The notes under the pieces were generated by a model. That model was given only the letters and a program-made list of their open reading frames with translations, had not been told where the DNA came from and did not search any database. A DNA stretch of 44,661 nucleotides from CAVROT01 sp963722905 (GTDB lineage: Bacteria > Pseudomonadota > Alphaproteobacteria > Rhodobacterales > Rhodobacteraceae). The first letter of the stretch is position 1, and every line of letters begins with the position of its first letter. The stretch covers positions 1 to 44,661 of the forward strand of contig CAVROT010000007.1 in the NCBI GenBank assembly GCA_963722905.1, written 5' to 3'. Below, in pieces: positions 25,367 through 34,751 of this stretch. The translations under genes and the position numbers were made by a program.

Positions 25367-25813
25367 ATGCCGCGCACCATCGACTACGGAAACCTCATGC
25401 ATTCCGCGATGCGCGGCCTGATCCAGCGCGTGCTGGCCGACGTCTCGGCGCACGGGCTGCCGGGGCAGCACCATTTCTTCATCACCTTCGACACCATGCA
25501 CCCCGACGTCGAGATCGCCGACTGGCTGAGCGACCGCTATCCCGACGAGATGACGATCGTGGTCCAGCACTGGTTCGACGCGCTCGTCGTCACGGATGAG
25601 GGGTTCTCGATCACCCTCAATTTCGGCGAGACGCCCGAGCCGCTCTACATCCCCTACGACGCGATCCGCACCTTCGTCGATCCGTCCGTCGAATTCGGGC
25701 TGAGGTTCGAGACGCAGGATGCGCCGGACGAGGACGACACGCCGGCGCAGGAGGCGCCAACCACCAAGACGGGCAAGGCCGAGATCGTCAGCCTGGACAG
25801 CTTTCGCAAGTGA
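25367..25813 (+). CDS. sspB: SspB, ClpXP adaptor (alphaproteobacterial type)
   Basis: 148 residues. The body follows the alpha-type SspB family: IDYGNLMHSAMRGLIQRVL, GQHHFFITFDTMHPDVEIADW, MTIVVQHWFDALVV, ITLNFGETPEPLYIPYDAI and FVDPSVEFGLRF. A flexible acidic/Ala-rich linker (~118-136) leads to the C-terminal ClpX-binding tail EIVSLDSFRK. SspB tethers SsrA-tagged proteins to ClpXP for degradation. The gene is 600 bases from ssrA, so the tag and its adaptor are encoded together. MPRTIDYG was chosen as start because it matches the family N-terminus; an ATG at 25334 would add 11 residues. It is followed by fumC after 19 bases. Confidence 0.93.
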   Translation: MPRTIDYGNLMHSAMRGLIQRVLADVSAHGLPGQHHFFITFDTMHPDVEIADWLSDRYPDEMTIVVQHWFDALVVTDEGFSITLNFGETPEPLYIPYDAIRTFVDPSVEFGLRFETQDAPDEDDTPAQEAPTTKTGKAEIVSLDSFRK

Positions 25814-25832
25814 CCGCCCCGAGGAGCACGCG

Positions 25833-27223
<1,391 letters not shown>

Positions 27224-27227
<4 letters not shown>

Positions 27228-27433
27228 GCGCACCCGTCAACCTCAACCGCGTCCGCAAGGCCCGACGGAAAGCGGACGCAAAGCGTCAGGCCGACGCCAA
27301 CGCCGCGCGGTTCGGACGTTCCGGGGCCGAGGTCGCGGCGGAGGATGCCCGCGCGGCCTTGGCCTGCCGCCGTCTGGACGGCCACCGGACCGCGGACCCG
27401 GACGGCGACGGGACCGACGATCCCGCCGTATGA
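27224..27433 (+). CDS. DUF4169 family small basic protein
   Basis: 69 residues starting at a GTG that overlaps the fumC stop (GTGA). The start VNLNRVRKARRKADAKRQADANAARFG is the DUF4169 signature: a highly charged helix followed by a less ordered acidic tail (ADPDGDGTDDPAV). The function is unknown; the charge pattern suggests nucleic-acid or ribosome contact, which is only a guess. It is commonly found beside fumC and a ribbon-helix-helix gene in alphaproteobacteria, as here. Confidence 0.85.
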
Positions 27434-27648
27434 CAGGCGGCCGTCCGGTCAAGCGGTCACTGACCCTGCGCGGCCACCGGACGTCGGTTTCTCTGGAGGA
27501 TGCATTCTGGCAGTCGTTCCGCGGCATCGCCGCGGCGCGCGGACGGGCGCTCAACGACCTTGCCGCCGAGATCGACGAGGCGCGGGGCGACGTCGGCCTG
27601 GCCTCGGCGATCCGCGTATTCGTGCTGCGCTGCGCTCAGGAAACCTGA
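27430..27648 (+). CDS. Ribbon-helix-helix domain protein
   Basis: 72 residues, ATG overlapping the DUF4169 stop (ATGA). The arrangement is ribbon strand KRSLTLRGHRTSVSLED, then helix AFWQSFRGIAAARGRALNDL and helix VGLASAIRVFVLRCAQ. This matches the RHH_4 group often called aryl-sulfate-transferase-like; members are likely small DNA-binding dimers. The target is unknown. Being last in the fumC-DUF4169-RHH unit, it may regulate its own operon. The 212 bases that follow contain no gene I can support. Confidence 0.82.
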   Translation: MTGGRPVKRSLTLRGHRTSVSLEDAFWQSFRGIAAARGRALNDLAAEIDEARGDVGLASAIRVFVLRCAQET

Positions 27649-27860
27649 CGGAGGCGCGGCCGGTCCGAAGGCGCGGCGTCGGCCTTTCCCGGTCCGGCGG
27701 CGGCGGCCGGATTGCAGGCGCGACGCGCGCACCCGACGCGGGCGCCGGCGTCTGCTGACGGCGGGAAGATCGCGCCGGTGGCGCCAGCCGGCGTCCTCGC
27801 CCCGCCCTGACGCGTCCCCGGGGCGTTGACAGCGGTGGCGCGACGCTGCACTGCGCGCCC

Positions 27861-29708
27861 ATGCTCAGGATCGATAACATCACCTACGCCGTCGGGGGTC
27901 GTCCGCTGTTCGAAGGCGCCTCGGCGACCATTCCCGAGGGGCACAAGGTCGGCGTCGTGGGACGCAACGGCACCGGCAAGACCACGCTCTTCCACCTCAT
28001 CCGGGGCGAGCTGGTGCTGGAGGGCGGCGACATACGCCTGCCCGAGCGCGCCCGCATCGGCGGCGTCCGCCAGGAGGTGCCGTCGTCCGACGTGTCGCTG
28101 CTGGACACGGTACTGTCGGCCGATACCGAACGCGCCGCCCTGCTGGCCGAGGCCGACACCGCGACGGACGCCCATCGCATCGCCGAGGTGCAGACCCGGC
28201 TAGCCGACATCGACGCCTGGTCGGCCGAGGCGCGCGCGGCGTCGATCCTGCGCGGCCTGGGCTTCACCGCGGCCGAGCAGGCGATGCCGTGCAGCGCGTT
28301 CTCGGGCGGCTGGCGGATGCGCGTGGCGCTGGCGGGCGTACTCTTCGCCGCGCCCGACGTGCTGCTGCTGGACGAACCGACGAACTACCTCGACCTCGAA
28401 GGCGCGCTGTGGCTGGAGACGTATCTCGCGCGCTACCCCCACACCGTCATCGTCATCAGCCACGACCGGGGCCTGTTGAACCGCGCGGTCGATCACATCC
28501 TCCATCTGGAGGACCGCAAGCTGACGCTCTACGCAGGCGGCTACGACACGTTCGCGCGCACCCGGTCCGCGCGCCTCGCCGTACAGCAGGCCGAGGCGCG
28601 CAAGGTGGACGCGCGGCGCGCGCACCTCCAGTCCTTCGTGGACCGCTTCCGCGCCAAGGCCAGCAAGGCCCGTCAGGCCCAGTCGCGCATCAAAATGATC
28701 GAGAAGCTGGAGACGATCAGCAGCCCGCAGGAGGCGGCGCTGAAGGCCTTCACCTTCCCGACGCCCGAGGAGCTGTCGCCGCCTATCGTCAACATGGAGA
28801 GCGCATCGGTCGGCTATGGCGACAAGACCGTTCTGGGCCGGCTGAACCTGCGGATCGACCAGGACGACCGCATCGCCCTGCTGGGCCGCAACGGCGAGGG
28901 CAAGTCGACCCTGTCCAAGCTGCTGGCCGGCAAGCTGGAGGTCATGGGCGGGCGGCTGACCAAGTCGTCCAAGCTGCGGGTCGGCTACTTCGCCCAGCAC
29001 CAGGTGGACGAGCTGCATATCGACGAGACACCGCTCGACCACCTGCGCCGGGTGCGCCCCGACGAGGCGCCGGGCCGGCACCGGCAGCGGCTGGCGGGTT
29101 TCGGAATGAACGCCGATCAGGTCGACACCGCCGTAGGGCGTCTGTCGGGCGGGCAGAAGGCGCGGCTGTCGCTTCTGCTGGCGACGATCCACGCGCCGCA
29201 CCTGCTGATCCTCGACGAGCCGACGAACCACCTCGACATGGAGAGCCGCGAGGCGCTGGTCACGGCGCTGACCGCCTATACCGGCGCGGTGATCCTGGTC
29301 AGCCACGACATGCACCTGCTGGGCCTCGTCGCGGACCGGCTGTGGCTGGTCAAGGACGGCCGGGTGGCCCCCTTCGACGACGATCTGGACGCCTACCGCC
29401 GTATGCTGCTGGCCCCCGAGGCCGCGCCCAAGGCTGCCAAGGCCGCCCCGCCCGCCCCGAAGGTCACGCGCGAGGATGTCGCCGCCCTCAAGGCCGAGGT
29501 CCGCCGCTGCGAGCAGCGGGTCGAAAAGCTGTCCCAGATGCGCGACAAGCTGGCGAAGAAGCTGGCCGACCCCGCCCTCTACGAGCCGGGCAAGGCGGGC
29601 GAGGCCGAGGTGTGGCAGAAGAAATACGCCGAGGTCATGGACGGGCTGAAGCGCGCCGAGGCGCTCTGGATGGCCGCCCTGGAGACGCTGGAGACGACGG
29701 CGGCGTGA
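27861..29708 (+). CDS. ABC-F family ATPase (YheS/Uup-like translation factor)
   Basis: 615 residues with two ABC domains in one chain and no membrane segments. Domain 1: Walker A GRNGTGKTT (~34-42), signature FSGGWRMRVALA, Walker B VLLLDEPTNYLD. The linker helices (~235-300) are rich in Lys/Arg/Gln (RFRAKASKARQAQSRIKM), the part that reaches into the ribosomal E site. Domain 2: GRNGEGKST, LSGGQKARLSLL, LLILDEPTNHLD. The C-terminus has an Ala/Pro/Lys linker and a coiled-coil (VAALKAEVRRCEQRVEKL). ABC-F proteins act on ribosomes rather than membranes; this one looks closest to YheS by its SGGWRMR motif. It stands alone with gaps on both sides. Confidence 0.94.
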   Translation: MLRIDNITYAVGGRPLFEGASATIPEGHKVGVVGRNGTGKTTLFHLIRGELVLEGGDIRLPERARIGGVRQEVPSSDVSLLDTVLSADTERAALLAEADTATDAHRIAEVQTRLADIDAWSAEARAASILRGLGFTAAEQAMPCSAFSGGWRMRVALAGVLFAAPDVLLLDEPTNYLDLEGALWLETYLARYPHTVIVISHDRGLLNRAVDHILHLEDRKLTLYAGGYDTFARTRSARLAVQQAEARKVDARRAHLQSFVDRFRAKASKARQAQSRIKMIEKLETISSPQEAALKAFTFPTPEELSPPIVNMESASVGYGDKTVLGRLNLRIDQDDRIALLGRNGEGKSTLSKLLAGKLEVMGGRLTKSSKLRVGYFAQHQVDELHIDETPLDHLRRVRPDEAPGRHRQRLAGFGMNADQVDTAVGRLSGGQKARLSLLLATIHAPHLLILDEPTNHLDMESREALVTALTAYTGAVILVSHDMHLLGLVADRLWLVKDGRVAPFDDDLDAYRRMLLAPEAAPKAAKAAPPAPKVTREDVAALKAEVRRCEQRVEKLSQMRDKLAKKLADPALYEPGKAGEAEVWQKKYAEVMDGLKRAEALWMAALETLETTAA

Positions 29709-29865
29709 CCCGACCGGCACGCCCCTCGACACCGGAACGGCCGGCGGCCGGCGGTCGGACGCAGGCCCGCGCCGGGCCGGACGACCCGCAGCGGCGACGG
29801 GGCCCAGCCGCGCGGGCATCGGGCACCCCGGCGCGCCGGGCCGCACTTTCCCGCCATGTGCCGGC

Positions 29866-30483
29866 ATGACGCCAGAGTTCTACGTCACCGCTTTTGTCAC
29901 CCTCTTCGTCATCGTCGACCCCATAGGCCTGACGCCGATCTTCGTCGCTCTGACCTCGGGCATGACGCCCGAACGCCGGCGCGCGGTGGGGCTGCGGGCC
30001 TGCATCATCGGCGTATTCGTCCTGACGCTCTTCGGTCTCTTCGGCGAGGCGGTACTGGGCTTCGTCGGGATCTCGATGCCGGCCTTCCGCATCGCAGGGG
30101 GGATCCTGCTGTTCCTCACCGCCCTCGACATGCTGTTCGAGCGGCGCGCGGCGCGCCGGCAGGGCCAGGCCGACGACCCGACCGAGGATCCTTCGGTCTT
30201 TCCGCTGGCGACGCCGCTGATCGCAGGGCCCGGATCCATCGCCACCATCATCCTGCTGACCGGGCAGACCGGCGGCGACTGGGCGGCGACGCTGGCGGTG
30301 CACGCTGTGATGGCGACGGTGATCGCGCTGTCCTTCGCGCTGTTCCTCACCGCGGGCGTGATCGAACGGGCGCTGGGCGACGTGGGCATCAACGTGGTGA
30401 CGCGGCTTCTTGGTATGCTGCTGGCCGCGCTGTCGGTGCAGTTCGTGCTGGACGGGGTGCGCGGTTTCGGCCTGGGCGCTTGA
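29866..30483 (+). CDS. MarC family (UPF0056) inner-membrane protein
   Basis: 205 residues with six predicted membrane helices: FYVTAFVTLFVIVDPIGLTP at the start, then ~42-62, 68-87, ~112-130, ~142-162 and ~178-198. Conserved polar patches include DPIGLTPIF, FGEAVLGFVGISMPAFRIAGG and PLIAGPGSIATIILL. The family was once linked to multiple antibiotic resistance but its transport role is unproven. It is followed by the aspartic protease after 31 bases on the same strand. The start begins MTPEFYVTAF, as in relatives. Confidence 0.9.
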   Translation: MTPEFYVTAFVTLFVIVDPIGLTPIFVALTSGMTPERRRAVGLRACIIGVFVLTLFGLFGEAVLGFVGISMPAFRIAGGILLFLTALDMLFERRAARRQGQADDPTEDPSVFPLATPLIAGPGSIATIILLTGQTGGDWAATLAVHAVMATVIALSFALFLTAGVIERALGDVGINVVTRLLGMLLAALSVQFVLDGVRGFGLGA

Positions 30484-30514
30484 GCCTGCGCGCGGGCGCA
30501 CCTATCTGCGCTCC

Positions 30515-31093
30515 ATGACCGGCGACGACTATGCATCCCTTCTGTACCTCGGCCTGCTGGGCGCCGTGATCGGTGGCTATTTCCTGATCTCGAACCGGCA
30601 CCGGATGGGGCAGGTCGCGCAGCAGGCGGCGATCTGGGGGCTGATCTTCGTCGGCGTCGTCGCCATCGCCGGCATGTGGAGCGACATCTCGGACGACCTG
30701 ATGCCGCGCCAGAACTACGTCGGCGAGGGCCGGATCGAGGTACCGCGCGGCTTCGACGGGCACTATCACCTGACGTTGGGGATCAACGGCGTCGACGTGC
30801 CCTTCGTCGTCGACACCGGCGCGACGGACATCGTGCTGACCCGGCAGGACGCGGCCCGCGCGGGCATCGACCCCGACGCGCTGGCCTACCTGGGCCGCGC
30901 CCGCACCGCCAACGGCGAGGTCCGGCTGGCCCGCGTGTCGCTGGACGAAGTGCGCCTGGGCGACATGGCCGACCGAGAGGTGACAGCATCGGTCAACGCC
31001 GGCGAGATGGCGGGATCGCTGCTGGGGATGAGCTATCTGCAGCATTTCGGCCGGATCGAGATCGCGAACGACCGGCTGATCCTCGAACGCTAG
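30515..31093 (+). CDS. Membrane-anchored clan AA aspartic protease (TIGR02281 type)
   Basis: 192 residues. Two N-terminal hydrophobic helices (~7-25, ~38-54) anchor the protein. The retropepsin-like domain starts near 75 (YHLTLGINGVDVPFVVDTGA) with the active site Asp100-Thr101-Gly102; as in other family members only one DTG exists, so it must act as a dimer. The flap and second half include TANGEVRLARVSLDEV and GSLLGMSYLQHFGRIEI. Substrates are unknown. The stop TAG (31091-31093) is shared in opposite orientation with holC at CTAG, so the two genes converge with overlapping stop codons. Confidence 0.9.
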   Translation: MTGDDYASLLYLGLLGAVIGGYFLISNRHRMGQVAQQAAIWGLIFVGVVAIAGMWSDISDDLMPRQNYVGEGRIEVPRGFDGHYHLTLGINGVDVPFVVDTGATDIVLTRQDAARAGIDPDALAYLGRARTANGEVRLARVSLDEVRLGDMADREVTASVNAGEMAGSLLGMSYLQHFGRIEIANDRLILER

Positions 31094-31548
31094 GCGCCTG
31101 CCGGGCTTTCGGCCTTCTTCGTCCAGCGCCCGGCGTCCTCGGCCCAGAACTGCGCCGCGCAGCCCGCGCCGGCGAGGGCGCGCCAGAGGCCGCGCGCCTG
31201 CGCCAGCCCTTCGTCGCCGAAGATGACGCAGGCCCGCTGCAACTCTGCCGCCTCCTCCGGCGACAGGTCGGCGCCGTCCACCGTCATGACGCAGTCGAAC
31301 CCCGCCGCCGGGGTGCCGGTGCCCAGCAGGATCGGCTGCGCGTCGTCGTGGGGGCCGCCGGCCAGCCCATGGGGCAGGAACGCCTCCGGCGCACCGTCCC
31401 AGAGCGCCAGGTCCAGCGCGTCCAGCCGGGCCGCGTCGGTCCCGCGCACCAGCACGCGCCACCCCGCGTCCCGCGCCCGCGACAGCAACTGCGGCAGGAC
31501 GGCATCGAGGGGCCGCTGCGACAACTGGTAGAAGTAGACCGCGCCCAA
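31090..31548 (-). CDS. holC: DNA polymerase III subunit chi
   Basis: 152 residues. The start MGAVYFYQLSQRPLDAVLPQLL and the central LLSRARDAGWRVLVRGTD are typical of alphaproteobacterial HolC. It continues through LWDGAPEAFLPHG and ends with a WRALAGAGCAAQFWAEDAGRW helix. Chi links the clamp loader to single-strand binding protein during replication. The stop overlaps that of the convergent aspartic protease. It starts 3 bases after the VOC gene stop. In relatives holC follows pepA directly; here the small VOC gene sits in between. Confidence 0.92.
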   Translation of the reverse strand: MGAVYFYQLSQRPLDAVLPQLLSRARDAGWRVLVRGTDAARLDALDLALWDGAPEAFLPHGLAGGPHDDAQPILLGTGTPAAGFDCVMTVDGADLSPEEAAELQRACVIFGDEGLAQARGLWRALAGAGCAAQFWAEDAGRWTKKAESPAGA

Positions 31549-31551
31549 TCG

Positions 31552-31953
31552 TCAGCCCGGCAGCGGGTCGTAGTCGCCCACCGTCCAGACATGCCCACCC
31601 GGATCCCGGAAGGTGAAGCTGGAGCCCCCTTGAGGCTGGGCCTCCGGCGGCATGAGCACCTCCGCCCCGGCGGCGCGTACCCTGTCGTGGCACCCCGCGA
31701 CGTCGGGCATCACGGCATAGATCGATACCGTCGCCCGCCCGCCGGTGTCGGACGGCGCGATCATGTAGCGGCCGAACGCGCCCTGCGCGTCGTCAGGCCC
31801 GAACATGAAGATGCCGGTCCCGAGGCGCAGCTCGGCATGGACGATGCCGCCCGCCTCGTCGCGATAGACGGCATGTTCAGCAAGGCCAAGCGCCTCCGTG
31901 AGGAACGCGAGGGCGGCCTCGCAGTCGGGGTAGCGCGTCGCGGCGATGAGCAT
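31552..31953 (-). CDS. VOC superfamily (glyoxalase/bleomycin-resistance-like) protein
   Basis: 133 residues forming the two beta-alpha-beta-beta-beta units of the vicinal-oxygen-chelate fold. The first unit is MLIAATRYPDCEAALAFLTE to AELRLGTGIFMFG; the second is VSIYAVMPDVAGCHDRVRAA to FTFRDPGGHVWTVGDYDP. Metal-ligand positions are only partly matched (His in VHAEL, none obvious later), so catalytic activity is uncertain; PhnB-like binding proteins are an alternative. It lies between pepA (30 bases) and holC (3 bases) on the same strand. Confidence 0.85.
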   Translation of the reverse strand: MLIAATRYPDCEAALAFLTEALGLAEHAVYRDEAGGIVHAELRLGTGIFMFGPDDAQGAFGRYMIAPSDTGGRATVSIYAVMPDVAGCHDRVRAAGAEVLMPPEAQPQGGSSFTFRDPGGHVWTVGDYDPLPG

Positions 31954-31983
31954 GGCGATCTCCTGTCCCGGAGCCGCAGCCTA

Positions 31984-33462
31984 TCACGATTCCAGCGTGT
32001 CGCGCACCAGCCTGTCCAGCGCCCGCACGCCCCAGCCCGTCGCACCCTTGGGGGCGAAGTCGCTGTCGGACGACAGGCTCGCCACGCCGGCGATGTCGAG
32101 GTGGATCCAGGGGCAGCCGTCCTTCACGAAGCGGTGCAGGAACTCGGCCGCGGTGATGCTGCCGGCGGGACGGCCGCCGACGTTCTTGACGTCCGCGATG
32201 CGCGACTTCAGCTGCTTGGCATAGCCCTTGCCCAGCGGCATGCGCCACGCGCCCTCGCCCTCGGCCCGCGCGGCGGCCAGGAAGGAATCGCAGAAGGCGT
32301 CGTCGTTGGAGAAGACGCCGGCGTTCTCGTGCCCCAGGCCGATGACGATGGCGCCCGTCAGGGTGGCGAGGTCGATCATCCCGCGTGGCTTGAAGCGTTC
32401 CTGCGCATACCACATCACGTCGCACAGGACCATGCGGCCCTCGGCATCGGTGTTGATGACCTCGACCGTGTCGCCCTTCATCGATGTCACGACGTCGCCG
32501 GGGCGCGTCGCCTCGGGGCCGGGCATGTTCTCGACAAGGCCCACCAGGCCGACGACGTTGGCCTTGGCGCGGCGCCGCGCCAGCGTCCGCATCACGCCCG
32601 CGACGGTTCCGGCGCCGCCCATGTCCATGGTCATGTCCTCCATGCCGGCCGCGGGCTTGAGGCTGATGCCGCCGGTGTCGAAGACGACGCCCTTGCCGAT
32701 CAGGGCCAGCGGCGCGGCGCCCTCGGCCCCGCCGTTCCAGCGCATGACCACCACCTTGGACGGGCTGGCGCTGCCCTGCCCCACGGCCAGCAGAGTCCGC
32801 ATCCCGATCTCGGCCAGCGCATCCTCGTCCAGCACCTCCACCTCCAGGCCCAGCTCGGACATCTCCTCCAGGCGACGGGCGAACTCGGTCGTGGTCAGGA
32901 CGTTGGCGGGGGCGTTCACCAAGTCGCGGGCGTAGAACACGCCCTCGGCCACCGCGGCGACCGTCGCGGCGCCGCGCATGGCCTCGGGGTCGGTGACCAT
33001 CACGCGCACGGTAGCGGCGTCCTTGCGGGGGTTCTCGGGATCGGGCGAACGCATCTCGACGTAGTCGTATCCGCGCAGGGCGATCCCAAGCGCGAGGTCC
33101 GCTGCCCGGCGCAGGTTACCCGCCAGCACCGTGACGCCGGCGCCCCCGGACGCCGCGCCGATGGCGGCGCCGGCCTTGCGGGACGTGGCCGCATCGGCGC
33201 GGCGCCCAAGCTTGACCACCTGAACGGCGTCGGCGGCCATGCCGGAGGGCCATGCGAGGTCGCGCGCCTCGCCTTCGTCCATCTTGGCGAAGACATCCGA
33301 TCTCGCGAACCGCTCCACCGCGCCGCGCATCGCGCGCGAGACCCGGCGCGCACCCGGATCCATCTTGCCCGTCTCGTCCAGCAGCACCGCGACGCGCCCT
33401 TCGGCCTGAGCGATGGTGTCGAGGTCGGTCACGACGAATTCGATCGGGGCGGGACGGGTCAT
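31984..33462 (-). CDS. pepA: Leucyl aminopeptidase
   Basis: 492 residues of the M17 family. The N-terminal macro-like domain covers ~1-165. The catalytic domain holds the metal and active-site residues: LIGKGVVFDTGGISLKP (Lys, Asp), MEDMTMDMGGAG (Asp) and the signature EVINTDAEGRMVLCD (Asp, Glu, Arg). Also present are LTGAIVIGLGHENAGVF and WIHLDIAGVA. The enzyme removes N-terminal residues from peptides in the cytoplasm as a hexamer; relatives also bind DNA. ATG at 33462 is preceded by AGGAG; longer upstream frames would cross the divergent lptF promoter region (141 bases). It leads the pepA-VOC-holC unit. Confidence 0.96.
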   Translation of the reverse strand: MTRPAPIEFVVTDLDTIAQAEGRVAVLLDETGKMDPGARRVSRAMRGAVERFARSDVFAKMDEGEARDLAWPSGMAADAVQVVKLGRRADAATSRKAGAAIGAASGGAGVTVLAGNLRRAADLALGIALRGYDYVEMRSPDPENPRKDAATVRVMVTDPEAMRGAATVAAVAEGVFYARDLVNAPANVLTTTEFARRLEEMSELGLEVEVLDEDALAEIGMRTLLAVGQGSASPSKVVVMRWNGGAEGAAPLALIGKGVVFDTGGISLKPAAGMEDMTMDMGGAGTVAGVMRTLARRRAKANVVGLVGLVENMPGPEATRPGDVVTSMKGDTVEVINTDAEGRMVLCDVMWYAQERFKPRGMIDLATLTGAIVIGLGHENAGVFSNDDAFCDSFLAAARAEGEGAWRMPLGKGYAKQLKSRIADVKNVGGRPAGSITAAEFLHRFVKDGCPWIHLDIAGVASLSSDSDFAPKGATGWGVRALDRLVRDTLES

Positions 33463-33602
33463 GCGGGTCTCCTGGGTGGCGAACCGCCAATGTCTAGACG
33501 CGCGCCCCGGCGATGGCCAGATGCCAGTTTGCGCCCCCTCCCCCATCCGGTAGGGTGCCGCGCACCGGCCCGCGGTGGGCCGCGGGGCGCGGAGGCGGAC
33601 CG

Positions 33603-34751
33603 GTGACGCGATACGACAGGTACATGCTGTCACAGCTGCTGGCGCTCTTCGGGTTCTTCAGCCTCGTCCTGGTGCTCGTCTACTGGGTGAACCGGGCGGT
33701 CGTGCTCTTCGACAGGCTGATCGCCAATGGCCATTCCGCCTGGGTCTTCGTGGAGTTCACGGCCCTCACGCTGCCTAACGTCATCCGGCTGGTGCTTCCC
33801 GTCTCGGCCTTCGCGGCGGCTGTCTACGTCGCCCAGCGCCAGCGCGCCGACAGCGAGCTGGTCGTCGTGCAGGCGACAGGATTCTCGCCCTGGCGGCTGG
33901 CGCGGCCGGCCCTGGCCTTCGGCGCGGTGGTGGCCCTGGCGGTATCGGTTCTGGCGCATCTGGCCGCCCCGGCCAGCCTGCGCGCCCTGTCGGAACGCAC
34001 CGCCGAGATCGCGCAGGACGTGACGGCGGGGCTGCTGACGCCCGGTACGTTCCTCCATCCGGGCGACGGCATCACCTTCTACATCCGCGACATCACGGTA
34101 TCGGGCGAGCTGCGCGACATCTTCCTGTCCGACGCCCGCCGACCCGACCGCGACACGGTCTACTCCGCCGGCCGGGCGATGCTGGTCCGCAGCCAGGCGG
34201 GGCCGCGGCTGCTGATGTTCGACGGCACGGTGCAAACCCTGCGCAAGGCGGACGGAGCGGAAGTCGAGGACGGCAGGATGTCGCTTACCGGCTTCGACGA
34301 CTTCGCCTTCGACATCGGCGCCATATTCGACATGCCCGCCGCCGCGCGCCGCCGCCCGGCCGAGGTTGGCACGCTCGAGCTGCTGCGCGCGCCGCCCACG
34401 CTGTCGGCCGAGACGGACCGGCCTCGCCCCGCCCTGGTGTTCGAGGCGCACGAACGCTTCGCGCAGGCCGCCACGGCGCTGGCGCTGCCGGGGATGGCAC
34501 TGTCGGTGCTGCTGCTGGGGGGCCATTCGCGGCTGGGCGGGTGGGGGCGCGTGGCGGCGGCGGTTCTGGCGCTCGTCGCGGTCGAACTGGTGCGCAACGC
34601 CGTCACCGGCCCGGGACGCAGCGACGTCGCCCTTTTCTGGCTGGCCTATGCGCCCGCGCTGCTGGCTGCCGCCATCGCCGCGCTGTGCCTTGCAGTGGCG
34701 TCGGGACCCGGCCCGTCGCTCGGACGCTCCGGCCGGGCCCGGCCGGCATGA
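33603..34751 (+). CDS. lptF: LPS export permease LptF
   Basis: 382 residues with the LptF/LptG plan: three membrane helices (~14-35, ~48-72, ~95-118), a periplasmic beta-jellyroll (~125-275), then three more helices (~285-375). The start TRYDRYMLSQLLALFGFFSL and the coupling segment ADSELVVVQATGFSPWRL, which contacts LptB, are typical. LptF and LptG form the inner-membrane core of the LptB2FGC transporter that extracts LPS. GTG 33603 has GAGG about 7 bases upstream; ATG 33624 is an alternative. The stop overlaps the lptG start (ATGA). It diverges from pepA, as in many alphaproteobacteria. Confidence 0.94.
   Translation: MTRYDRYMLSQLLALFGFFSLVLVLVYWVNRAVVLFDRLIANGHSAWVFVEFTALTLPNVIRLVLPVSAFAAAVYVAQRQRADSELVVVQATGFSPWRLARPALAFGAVVALAVSVLAHLAAPASLRALSERTAEIAQDVTAGLLTPGTFLHPGDGITFYIRDITVSGELRDIFLSDARRPDRDTVYSAGRAMLVRSQAGPRLLMFDGTVQTLRKADGAEVEDGRMSLTGFDDFAFDIGAIFDMPAAARRRPAEVGTLELLRAPPTLSAETDRPRPALVFEAHERFAQAATALALPGMALSVLLLGGHSRLGGWGRVAAAVLALVAVELVRNAVTGPGRSDVALFWLAYAPALLAAAIAALCLAVASGPGPSLGRSGRARPA

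Noticed and set aside
30676..33606. 976-codon plus-strand frame
   Set aside because: It crosses the aspartic protease in another frame and runs antisense to holC, VOC and pepA, all of which have strong motifs. Shadow.
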